A stretch of 14,736 nt of DNA from Eggerthellaceae bacterium UBA5808 (lineage in GTDB: Bacteria; Actinomycetota; Coriobacteriia; Coriobacteriales; Eggerthellaceae), in the NCBI GenBank assembly GCA_002417975.1, contig DIDE01000088.1:1-14736 (forward strand), written 5' to 3'. Position 1 is the first letter of the stretch. Every line of letters starts with the position of its first letter. The position numbers were made by a program, and so were the translations under genes. The notes beneath the pieces were generated by a model. It was not told the DNA's origin, did not search any database, and saw only the letters and a list, made by a program, of their open reading frames with translations. Shown piece by piece: positions 6,092 to 13,424 of this stretch.

Positions 6092-8350
6092 TTACTTCAA
6101 AGACGATGAATCCTTTTTCGATTCGTCAACAGGTGTTGACGAGCTCGACGAATCAGATGCATTCGACGTTGATGGCGCATCAGACTGCACCGCTGTATCG
6201 CTCGGCTGCGAAGAGGTACCCACTGGTTTTTCACTCTTAGACATCGATGCCGTTGCATCATCTGTTGACGCTTGCTGAAATGACACATTGTTTACCGTTG
6301 TCGTCGCAGCTTTTGTACGCTCTTTCTTCGTATCTTCAGATGCCTCATGCGCAAGATAGTCATTCCACGTATTGTTCAGCAATGCCTGGCATGCCTCGCC
6401 ATCAACGGTTTCGCGCTCAAGTAAGACGCTCGCCATAAGATCAATCTGTCCCTTATGCTCAGACAGGATCTTAGATGCACGGTCATGCGCCGTCTTCATA
6501 ATGCGTGCGACTTCTTCGTCAATACGACGCGCAGTCTCTTCAGAGTAATCCTGCGTATTGCCATAGTCGCGTCCCAAAAAGACTTCATGATTGGGCTTGC
6601 CAAAGATCTGCGTACCCAATTCGGAGCTCATACCATATTGTGTCACCATTGAACGTGCCATCTTTGTCGCACGTTCAAGGTCATTCGAAGCGCCTGTTGT
6701 AATATCGTCGCAGAAGATTTCTTCAGATACACGACCACCCATAAAGACAGCCAACTCATCAAACATCTCATTGCGGCTATTCATCACGCGATCTTCTTTA
6801 GGAATACTCAAGGTGTAGCCAAGAGCACGTCCACGAGAGACGATCGAAATCTTATGAACAGGATCAGCATGTGTAAGCAAATGGCCGACGAGTGCATGTC
6901 CACTTTCGTGGTAGGCAATCGTGCGCTTGGTCTCATCGTCGATAATACGGCCCTTGCGCTCAGGACCAGCAATTACACGTTCCATGCTCTCGGTTACCTC
7001 ATCCATCGAGATGACCTTCTTGTTGCGACGTGCAGTCAGCAAAGCTGATTCATTAAGCAAGTTAGCAAGATCGGCTCCGGTGAATCCTGGAGTCAGCTGT
7101 GCGATCTTCTTAAGATCAACGTTTTGGGCAATCGGCTTATCCTTTGAATGGACGTTAAGAATCTTCTCACGTCCACGTACATCAGGAACATCCACAACGA
7201 TCTGACGATCGAAACGACCTGGACGCAAAAGAGCAGGGTCCAAAACATCGGCACGATTTGTCGCAGCAATAAGTACAACAGAATCATTTGAGTCAAAGCC
7301 ATCCATCTCGACGAGCAATTGATTCAACGTCTGTTCACGTTCATCATGACCGCCACCAAGTCCAGCGCCACGTTGACGTCCAACAGCATCGATCTCATCG
7401 ATGAAGATAATCGCTGGTGATGCTTCCTTAGCCTGTTTGAACAAGTCACGAACACGCGAAGCTCCAACACCAACAAACATCTCGACAAAGTCAGAACCAG
7501 AAATGCTAAAGAATGGCACTCCAGCCTCGCCAGCAACTGCACGTGCAAGCAATGTTTTACCAGTTCCCGGAGGGCCAACAAGCAAGCAGCCACGTGGGAT
7601 CTTAGCTCCCATAGCCTGATATTTACGAGGATTAGCCAGGAAATCTTTGACTTCCTGCATTTCCTCGACAGCCTCGTCAACACCAGCAACATCGGAGAAC
7701 TTCACGTCCGGACGCTCTTCGATTGCCATTTTTGCCTTTGTCTTACCAAACGAAAGCTGTGAATTTCCCGCCTTCGACATCTGGTAGAACAGGAAGACAA
7801 AGAACCCGCACATGATCAACATGGGCAAATACGTCAAAATCATATTCATGAACGACGACGGAAGCTTAACTTCATAACGAATGTTGGAATGAGAACTCAT
7901 AAGTTCGCTCAACGAGTCTTGACCAACCCACGTACTCGTGAACTTACGCTCAGAACCGAGATTCTGCGTATCGATCGACTGCGTATTGACGGTCGAACTT
8001 AAGGCAGTTCCATCACTTGACTTCATTGTGGAAAGTCGCGCATCAAGCGCACGGAACCCCGTATTGAATGCATCGAGAGCCGTAGAACCTGCAGTTTCTG
8101 CAGGATAATACGTGCCGGTCACCGTATCGCTACCCGAATCAAACGTCACATCGGAAACGCGACCTTCATTAACTGCGCTGATAAAATCAGATGTTACCAA
8201 CGCATCTGTTTTTTGTTTGCTACCATTACCAATGTCCATCAACTGCGATGCAAGGAAGATGAAGACGATCACCATACAGATCGTCCAGACGATGGTCGTG
8301 CGGTTATTAGGCTGCACGGGCGGCTTCTGCTTTTGCTTCTGCTGTGCCAT
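6092..8350 (-). CDS. ftsH: ATP-dependent zinc metalloprotease FtsH
   Basis: Membrane-anchored AAA+ protease of 752 residues that degrades misfolded and short-lived membrane and cytosolic proteins as a hexamer. Membrane segment 1 is about 20-37, an extracytoplasmic domain follows to about 165, and membrane segment 2 is about 169-189. The AAA domain has Walker A GPPGTGKT (259-266), Walker B IIFIDEID (314-321) and the second region of homology ATNRADVLDPALLRPGRFDR (363-382). The protease has HESGH (481-485) and the third zinc ligand in SNDLERAT (Asp557). The last 75 or so residues are a low-complexity Ser/Thr/Asp/Lys tail, longer than in E. coli FtsH (about 644 residues). The extracytoplasmic domain, about 130 residues, is also larger. 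The ATG at 8350 follows AGGAAG by ten bases. It lies 77 bases after hpt, as in many Gram-positive tilS-hpt-ftsH clusters. Confidence 0.98.
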   Translation of the reverse strand: MAQQKQKQKPPVQPNNRTTIVWTICMVIVFIFLASQLMDIGNGSKQKTDALVTSDFISAVNEGRVSDVTFDSGSDTVTGTYYPAETAGSTALDAFNTGFRALDARLSTMKSSDGTALSSTVNTQSIDTQNLGSERKFTSTWVGQDSLSELMSSHSNIRYEVKLPSSFMNMILTYLPMLIMCGFFVFLFYQMSKAGNSQLSFGKTKAKMAIEERPDVKFSDVAGVDEAVEEMQEVKDFLANPRKYQAMGAKIPRGCLLVGPPGTGKTLLARAVAGEAGVPFFSISGSDFVEMFVGVGASRVRDLFKQAKEASPAIIFIDEIDAVGRQRGAGLGGGHDEREQTLNQLLVEMDGFDSNDSVVLIAATNRADVLDPALLRPGRFDRQIVVDVPDVRGREKILNVHSKDKPIAQNVDLKKIAQLTPGFTGADLANLLNESALLTARRNKKVISMDEVTESMERVIAGPERKGRIIDDETKRTIAYHESGHALVGHLLTHADPVHKISIVSRGRALGYTLSIPKEDRVMNSRNEMFDELAVFMGGRVSEEIFCDDITTGASNDLERATKMARSMVTQYGMSSELGTQIFGKPNHEVFLGRDYGNTQDYSEETARRIDEEVARIMKTAHDRASKILSEHKGQIDLMASVLLERETVDGEACQALLNNTWNDYLAHEASEDTKKERTKAATTTVNNVSFQQASTDDATASMSKSEKPVGTSSQPSDTAVQSDAPSTSNASDSSSSSTPVDESKKDSSSLK

Positions 8351-8427
8351 AGAACGTTATCTTCCTATCCCTTCGCGTCCTGCCCGATGGCCGGACTCAC
8401 TGCCTACGCTCCGGATATACAACCCCA

Positions 8428-8973
8428 CTATTCGTATAAATCCGGCTTTAGTACACCGATATAAGGCAGATTACGATATCTTTCCGCATAGTCAAGACCA
8501 TATCCAACAATGAATTCGTCCGGACATTCAAAACCAACATAACGGCAATCAATCTTTGCCTGTTGGAGCGTCTTTTTGCGAAGTAATGTCGCAACCTCAA
8601 TTGAAGCAGGATTTCTTGACGATAAATTCTTGATCAGATACTTAAGCGTCAATCCGCTATCAAGAATGTCCTCGGCAATCAACACATGCCGTCCCTCGAC
8701 CGAAGACGTTAAATCTTTAAGAATCCGTACTACACCCGAGCTCTTAGCACCGTTTCCGTATGATGAAATGGCCATATAGTCCATTTCAAGAGGCAAATCA
8801 ATGTGACGTACCAGATCGGCCATGAAAATAGCCGCTCCGCGCAATACAGAAATAACCAGCAAAGATTCGCCTGGATGATCCTTCGTAATTTGCTGTCCCA
8901 TTTCGGTAACACGTTTAGCAAGATCTTCCTGTGTAAACAGGACTCGATCAACATCTTTATGCAACTGCTGCAC
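8428..8973 (-). CDS. hpt: Hypoxanthine phosphoribosyltransferase
   Basis: Cytosolic purine salvage enzyme converting hypoxanthine (and often guanine) plus PRPP to IMP or GMP. The 181-residue length is normal. The PRPP-binding loop is VLIAEDILDSGLTL (97-110), the early SVLRGA (42-47) contributes to pyrophosphate binding, and the C-terminal DEFIVGYGLDYAERYRNLPY (152-171) is the base-binding and closing segment of HPRT, which separates it from other phosphoribosyltransferases. The start codon is GTG at 8973, supported by AGAGG six bases upstream (AGAGGTAAAGGGTG). It is part of the conserved tilS-hpt-ftsH neighbourhood, here with maf inserted before it. A 123-base gap to maf contains an inverted repeat that could hold its own promoter or operator. 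Confidence 0.96.
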   Translation of the reverse strand: MQQLHKDVDRVLFTQEDLAKRVTEMGQQITKDHPGESLLVISVLRGAAIFMADLVRHIDLPLEMDYMAISSYGNGAKSSGVVRILKDLTSSVEGRHVLIAEDILDSGLTLKYLIKNLSSRNPASIEVATLLRKKTLQQAKIDCRYVGFECPDEFIVGYGLDYAERYRNLPYIGVLKPDLYE

Positions 8974-9024
8974 CCTTTACCTCTTTCCAATAGCGGTGAT
9001 GCATATATAACCCACCGCTTCTAC

Positions 9025-9045
9025 CGTTTTGAGTGTATCAAAACG
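9025..9045. promoter_or_regulatory. Inverted repeat upstream of hpt
   Basis: CGTTTTGA (9025-9032) and TCAAAACG (9038-9045) are perfect 8-bp inverted repeats around GTGTA; allowing one bulged base the arms extend three more pairs outward. It lies 52 bases before the hpt start in the maf-hpt gap. It could be an operator for a dimeric regulator, or a maf terminator without a U-tract. Confidence 0.35.
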
Positions 9046-9096
9046 TGTACCATTTTTGCGGGCAAAGCCCTGACCTATGCGTCAACAGCACGGTTT

Positions 9097-9831
9097 TTAC
9101 ACGGTATCGCTCATTCGAAGCTCAGGGAACATCTGTAGAAGATGTGTTACCGGAAGACCAATAATCGTATCAAGAGAACCATCATATGACTCGACTAATT
9201 GAGCACCCTTGCCCTGGATCGCATACGCTCCTGCCTTATCGTAGCTTTCTCCGCAGCGAACATACGATGCGATATCTTCATCGGCAAGAGTTTTAAAGGT
9301 GACATCCGCCGTATCAAGAAATGTACGATAGGCAAGCGATACTTCACCCGATGCAGGCGCCAGCATCATCCAAACCGAAACTGCTGTCATGACAGTATGA
9401 ACATTTCCTGACAATGCACGGAGCATCCCTGTTGCCTCAGAAATTGAATGAGGTTTCCCGTAGATGGTGCCGTCAAGCACAACCATCGTGTCAGCTCCCA
9501 TAACTGCAGTCACACCCTTGCGATATCCTTCAGTCGCAAGTAATTCTTGAACAACCGCTCCAGATTTTCGCTCTGCAAGCTTCTTGACCGCTTCTTGCGG
9601 ATTGCTGCGAAGATCGTCATCCAGACTTTCATCAACGTCGGGCTCGCATATGCGAAATTTGACGCCAGCTTTTTCAAGAAGCTCTCTACGACGTGGGCTG
9701 CCCGATGCGAGAATAACATCAGGCGCATGAGACACCTGGTCATCAGATGAACCATCTACCGCTTGAGGCTGTTGCACTGATGCCTCTTTTGAGGCATCAG
9801 TCTCTCGAACAGGAGTCGTTGTCTCGCTCAT
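9097..9831 (-). CDS. maf: Maf-family nucleoside triphosphate pyrophosphatase
   Basis: House-cleaning pyrophosphatase that hydrolyses dTTP/UTP or modified nucleotides to monophosphates. Family motifs are ILASGSPRRRELL (40-52), GADTMVVLDGTIYGKP (112-127), SLAYRTFLDTADVTFKTL (165-182), YDKAGAYAIQGKGA (197-210) and IIGLP (223-227). DKAGAYAIQG is the form seen in the YhdE-type dTTP/UTP branch. At 244 residues it is longer than the usual 190-200, owing to about 37 extra N-terminal residues that are Ser/Thr/Asp/Gln-rich and look disordered. That start is well supported: AGGAGG sits eight bases before the ATG at 9831. ATG and the tilS stop share the four bases ATGA, so translation is probably coupled to tilS. 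A shorter start near the first motif has no comparable signal. Confidence 0.95.
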   Translation of the reverse strand: MSETTTPVRETDASKEASVQQPQAVDGSSDDQVSHAPDVILASGSPRRRELLEKAGVKFRICEPDVDESLDDDLRSNPQEAVKKLAERKSGAVVQELLATEGYRKGVTAVMGADTMVVLDGTIYGKPHSISEATGMLRALSGNVHTVMTAVSVWMMLAPASGEVSLAYRTFLDTADVTFKTLADEDIASYVRCGESYDKAGAYAIQGKGAQLVESYDGSLDTIIGLPVTHLLQMFPELRMSDTV

Positions 9832-11030
9832 ACTCGTTTCCTCCTTTTGCGATACGCATTCATTGGTTCGATGCGTATCCCTTTTTTATTCGCGGAGATC
9901 GCAAGATCTCCCTGAATATTTTCGACATATCCGCTTATGGGTCGTTCGTCTGCGCACGCACATACGATCGAATCAATTGATGCCGTTTCAATACGCGCAT
10001 CAAGACCTTGCATCATTTGTAAAATTTTATGCGCAATCCGCCGACGAATAGGAACGGGCTGAAGAGCAAAAGCGGGCGCAATTAAGCATCCTTGCTTATA
10101 ATCGATGTTCGCCCCGCTTGCATTTACCTCATTTGACGATCGTTCGCTCGATACATCTTGGTCGTCTTCAACAGGTATAGGCCGATCACCTTCGACAACT
10201 ACAGAGCACGTATCATCGCATGCCGATGAGCTCTGCGCAAACCACGTAATCATCGGGTCCATCAGGTCGGATACATGACCATCGATCATATCGTCTTCAT
10301 CGGCAATGAGATTCATTGATCGACAAAGTGTATCGAGCACCTGAGGATTGCGTTTAACAGCAAGAGGAACCATCTTATGACGAACGTAAGCCCTAAAATG
10401 ATCCGTATGCGCATTGGTCGCGTCCTCGCGCCATGAGTTCCCTTGATCATCGAGGCGTACAACCACGTGACCATCAGATTGAGAGCGTCGTACACGATCA
10501 TCAATAAGCAATCGCACATCATCTTTTGATACGTCCAGCAGAGGCCGAATCACTGGGCCATTCTGATAGAGCATAGAGCGAAAGCCACCTGGGCCGGTTC
10601 CTACGATGGATCGCATATAGAAGTTCTCGACACGATCATTTTGCGTATGCGCCGTAACGATACGACCTGATGAAAGTGGACAATCAGCATCCAAACAAAG
10701 ATCTTTGAGCGCCTGGCGTGCTGCTGCATAACGTTCTTGACGTGCCACCGCTTCCATATTTGAGCCACGCTGTGCAACCAGAGCAGGGATATCAACATCG
10801 CAAAGAGCAAACGATAGATGCAGATCGCTGCATAAGTCACGAACAAAACGAGCATCTGTGTCCGATGCTTCTCCGCGTATATGATGGTTCACATGAAGAA
10901 CAGAGATCGGCCCAACAATATCCCGTTGTTGAAGATCTGCCATAATATAGGTAAGACCTGTTGAATCAGAACCGCCCGATACCATGAGCACAAGTGGTGT
11001 ATCACGATCGGCAAGATGTCGCTCGTGCAT
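9828..11030 (-). CDS. tilS: tRNA(Ile)-lysidine synthetase
   Basis: TilS adds lysine to C34 of the CAU-anticodon tRNA-Ile, switching it to read AUA. From the ATG at 11030 the product is 400 residues. The PP-loop ATP site is SGGSDS (18-23). HVNHHIRGEASDTDA (46-60), GPVIRPLLDVSKDDV (158-172) and SWREDATNAHTDHFRAYVR (199-217) follow family order. The motif usually HxxDDQxET here reads HTQNDRVEN (128-136), a notable departure. A Ser/Asp-rich stretch of about 45 residues separates the catalytic part from the C-terminal tRNA-binding region. An open frame continues upstream to 11147, overlapping cysK, but only non-ATG starts lie there and none has a clear ribosome binding site; a TTG in between remains possible. 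The 3' end overlaps maf by four bases. Confidence 0.9.
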   Translation of the reverse strand: MHERHLADRDTPLVLMVSGGSDSTGLTYIMADLQQRDIVGPISVLHVNHHIRGEASDTDARFVRDLCSDLHLSFALCDVDIPALVAQRGSNMEAVARQERYAAARQALKDLCLDADCPLSSGRIVTAHTQNDRVENFYMRSIVGTGPGGFRSMLYQNGPVIRPLLDVSKDDVRLLIDDRVRRSQSDGHVVVRLDDQGNSWREDATNAHTDHFRAYVRHKMVPLAVKRNPQVLDTLCRSMNLIADEDDMIDGHVSDLMDPMITWFAQSSSACDDTCSVVVEGDRPIPVEDDQDVSSERSSNEVNASGANIDYKQGCLIAPAFALQPVPIRRRIAHKILQMMQGLDARIETASIDSIVCACADERPISGYVENIQGDLAISANKKGIRIEPMNAYRKRRKRV

Positions 11031-11082
11031 GGTATGTTCTACTTGCGTATATGTTTGTTCAGGCAAACGTGTCAACGATATC

Positions 11083-12066
11083 TCACTTTTTCGCAATACC
11101 TTCAAAGAGTTCCGTCGAGATATAGCGCTCTCCCGTATCAACAGCAAATGTCACAACAGTCGCACCCTTTGCCTCGGGATATTCCTTTACCAAATGGCGT
11201 ATCGCAGCAAGATTAGCACCCGTAGAAATACCAACAAGCAGCCCCTCGTCACGCGCAAGAGCCCGCGCGGTTGTAAGTGCTTCGTCAGTAGACACCGTCA
11301 ACGCTCCAGCAAGCGCAGGAATATCAAGCACATCAGGAATAAAGTTAGCGCCGATGCCCTGAATACCATGTCTTCCAGGATGCAGCTCTTCGCCTTTGAG
11401 CGTTTGCGTGATCAAAGGACTCTCCAACGGTTCAACAGCAAAGCAGCGAGTCGATGCTCCCTTCTTTGCAAAGTAATGCGCGCACCCGGTAATCGTTCCA
11501 CCAGTGCCAACACCAGCAAGTACATAGTCAGGATTATGCCCAAGAGCACTCACAATTTCGGGAGCAGTCGTTTCTTCATGCGCACGAGGATTATCTGGGT
11601 TGGTGAATTGTCCAACAACCCAACCGCCATCAAGCTCTTTTTCAAGTTCAGCCGCCTTTGCAACCGCCCCGCCCATGCCCTGATCAGCTGGGGTCAAATA
11701 CAATTCGGCACCATAGACCGCGAGCAAAGCACGACGTTCGTAGCTCATTGATTCCGGCATCGTAATAATAGTGCGATAGCCACGAGCTGCACCGATCATT
11801 GCAATAGCAATACCCGTATTACCACTCGTTGGCTCAATGAGTACGCTTGTTTCAGGAGATATTTTCCCGGCCTGTTCAGCGCGATCAATCATCGATAATG
11901 CTGCTCGATCCTTGATCGATGCACCAGGATTCGTCGCCTCGTATTTGATGTACACCTCCATTCCTGTTTCCTTGGAAAGAGATGTCACCTTCATACAGGG
12001 GGTGTCACCAATGGCTCTGCTTACTTCATCGCCAAATACTTCTTTGCTCTTATTTGCTCTAGTCAT
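11083..12066 (-). CDS. cysK: Cysteine synthase (O-acetylserine sulfhydrylase)
   Basis: PLP enzyme making cysteine from O-acetylserine and sulfide, 327 residues as expected for the family. The PLP lysine lies in NPGASIKDR (Lys52); the phosphate-binding loop for PLP is GTGGT (187-191); the substrate loop is TSGNTG (80-85); GIQGIGANFIP (234-244) and GISTGA (279-284) are also typical, as is the closing TGERYISTELF. NPGASIKDR differs slightly from the common NPGGSVKDR but also occurs in CysK and CysM-like enzymes, so CysM activity cannot be excluded. The ATG at 12066 has only a weak Shine-Dalgarno (AGAAGAG). No cysE is nearby. The tilS start follows the stop by about 50 bases, so the two are probably cotranscribed. 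A likely promoter with two operator-like palindromes lies upstream. Confidence 0.95.
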   Translation of the reverse strand: MTRANKSKEVFGDEVSRAIGDTPCMKVTSLSKETGMEVYIKYEATNPGASIKDRAALSMIDRAEQAGKISPETSVLIEPTSGNTGIAIAMIGAARGYRTIITMPESMSYERRALLAVYGAELYLTPADQGMGGAVAKAAELEKELDGGWVVGQFTNPDNPRAHEETTAPEIVSALGHNPDYVLAGVGTGGTITGCAHYFAKKGASTRCFAVEPLESPLITQTLKGEELHPGRHGIQGIGANFIPDVLDIPALAGALTVSTDEALTTARALARDEGLLVGISTGANLAAIRHLVKEYPEAKGATVVTFAVDTGERYISTELFEGIAKK

Positions 12067-12121
12067 CGTAGTTTGCTCACTCTTCTGTCTGCCTTACACT
12101 GCGGCAGCCCGGCACGCCGAA

Positions 12122-12164
12122 CCTATGTATAGGAATCAGTATACCGAATCCCCCTGTACATAGG
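12122..12164 (-). promoter_or_regulatory. Probable cysK promoter flanked by twin 12-bp palindromes
   Basis: CCTATGTATAGG (12122-12133) and CCTGTACATAGG (12153-12164) are near-palindromes; one read forward and the other in reverse differ at a single base. Their centres are 31 bases apart, about three helical turns. Between them on the minus strand is a TATACT -10 hexamer (12143-12138). The outer site would cover the -35 position, which is a poor match to TTGACA, and the inner site the transcription start. This is the classic placement for a dimeric regulator of cysK; its identity is unknown. Confidence 0.5.
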
Positions 12165-12300
12165 GTGTGTCATATCTCATGTGCATAAACTTATGTGATG
12201 AGCGCCGAATTTTTGCACGAATTTCGCTTAGTACCTGCCAACGTAGCGCCCGTTCAGCCAACATCCAATCAGCGTTAATGCAACGACAGGTGAGTTCGCA

Positions 12301-13110
12301 TCAATGCGCGTAAACCGCGTCGGCAAACTTCTGTATTTCGGCATTAACTTGTTCCGGATTGTCACCGTTCGAAAAATGTCGTGCGTTCTTAATCATATGC
12401 ACTGGGTATCCTGTCGCATTGGACCATGCGCGGCAATATTCCGATACCTTCCCCGTTGTATCGTCATCACCCAATAGAATCAGCACCGGAAAGGTAAAGT
12501 GCACATCTTTATTTTCATGAGGGAATTGCTCATAGGCAACAGCTAACTGTTCGATAATCTCCTGTTTTGACGAAGGGCGCAGCATGCTCATCATGCGATT
12601 ATACGAATAGGATGTCTGCGAAACTGATTTAGCCATGCTCTTGCGCAAGAATTGATCGGGAAACATCTTTGCCATACCGGGAACACGTTTAAGCCAGCGA
12701 AGATCCGACGCAGAATAATAATCAAGTCCAAACGGTGAAGTATCGAGAGCTACGAATCCATCAACACGATCAGGAAACAGATCACCAAACATCTGGCTAG
12801 GATAGCCACCCATTGACATTCCGACTAATAAAACGCGGTCGATATGTTCAGTATCAAGTATCGATTTCAAATCTTCCGCTGCGTGCTTATAGCTAAAATC
12901 TTTGTAGGGACGAGACAATCCATGAAGTGGAACATCCCACGTGATAACCGTAAAATGTGAGCGAAAATAATCGACTTGTCGCTCAAACATCGAATGGTCG
13001 GCTGTAACTCCATGAGTGAACACGATACAAGGACGAGACGCCGCATCATCATGCTCTGTTATCCAATAATGCACATCCCCTTGAGGGGAATGAATAATCT
13101 TATGATTCAT
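12301..13110 (-). CDS. Alpha/beta-hydrolase fold protein
   Basis: Serine hydrolase of 269 residues in the alpha/beta-hydrolase superfamily, probably cytosolic since there is no signal peptide. The oxyanion segment FTHGVTADH is at 31-39, the nucleophile elbow VGMSMGGYP at 96-104 puts the serine at 99, an acidic residue follows a late strand in ILLGDDDTTG (Asp215 or Asp216), and the histidine is in KNARHFSNGDNP (His245). The catalytic triad is thus complete. The family covers esterases, lipases, haloperoxidases and C-C hydrolases; the substrate cannot be named from these motifs. The ATG at 13110 is preceded only by a weak AACAGG. It is separated from cysK by 234 bases that hold the cysK promoter, so it is not obviously part of that operon. 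Confidence 0.88.
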   Translation of the reverse strand: MNHKIIHSPQGDVHYWITEHDDAASRPCIVFTHGVTADHSMFERQVDYFRSHFTVITWDVPLHGLSRPYKDFSYKHAAEDLKSILDTEHIDRVLLVGMSMGGYPSQMFGDLFPDRVDGFVALDTSPFGLDYYSASDLRWLKRVPGMAKMFPDQFLRKSMAKSVSQTSYSYNRMMSMLRPSSKQEIIEQLAVAYEQFPHENKDVHFTFPVLILLGDDDTTGKVSEYCRAWSNATGYPVHMIKNARHFSNGDNPEQVNAEIQKFADAVYAH

Positions 13111-13220
13111 GTACAGCCTGTTCTGTCAATGTTTGCGATACGATCGTTATCGTACCCCAACTCATACGCTCACAGCCTTGAACTACCTACTTACAAACCT
13201 CAAGAACACAAAGCGACACA

Positions 13221-13251
13221 TGCCCCATCTATCTTGTAGGTAGATGGGGCA
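13221..13251 (-). terminator. Terminator-like hairpin
   Basis: TGCCCCATCTA (13221-13231) and TAGATGGGGCA (13241-13251) form a perfect 11-bp stem around a 9-base loop. It lies between the DUF134-NifX gene and the hydrolase gene, both leftward. Neither strand has a clear U-tract right after the stem, so it may instead be an mRNA-stabilising 3' structure. Confidence 0.5.
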
Positions 13252-13359
13252 AAATTATGCGAATTTCTATGCATTGTCCAGCGCAGTTATAACAGTACGA
13301 ACCGCGCCATATGCACCGCGTGCTGCGCTCTTTGAAGATGTTTAATGAAAATGTTTAGC

Positions 13360-13386
13360 TCAGCTGTGGCAACATTGGCCACCATG
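13360..13386 (-). pseudogene. Remnant copy of the metal-binding tail (HGGQCCHS-stop)
   Basis: Read on the minus strand, 13386-13360 encodes HGGQCCHS followed by TGA. The gene upstream ends HGGQCCHN followed by TAA at 13451-13425. The matched histidine codons are 65 bases apart, so the copy is out of frame with the intact gene. Across the seven shared codons every base difference is a synonymous third-position change. It looks like the 3' end of a lost second copy or of a tail duplication broken by a frameshift. Confidence 0.5.
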
Positions 13387-13424
13387 TATTCCATGCGTTG
13401 CATACCTTGAAGACACTGCCCGGC

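Larger units (their letters stand above)
13111..13424. other. Intergenic stretch with hairpin and duplicated gene tail
   Basis: About 314 bases without an intact gene. It holds a hairpin at 13221-13251, an imperfect palindrome centred on ACGATCGT near 13140-13150 that could be an operator for the hydrolase gene, and an out-of-frame copy of the 3' tail of the DUF134-NifX gene at 13360-13386. The rest shows no pattern I can support. Confidence 0.6.

Noticed and set aside
5119..6109. Plus-strand open frames of 173 and 182 codons across folP::folK
   Set aside because: They lie antisense to a gene with unmistakable DHPS motifs and have compositions typical of antisense frames, rich in Arg, Ser and Ile.
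11031..11147. Longer tilS reading from a TTG at 11147
   Set aside because: It would overlap cysK by 65 bases, has no ribosome binding site, and adds residues not expected before the PP-loop. The region after the cysK stop might still hold a nearer TTG start.
10984..11751. Plus-strand 255-codon open frame
   Set aside because: It is antisense to tilS and cysK, both well supported, and resembles no protein family.
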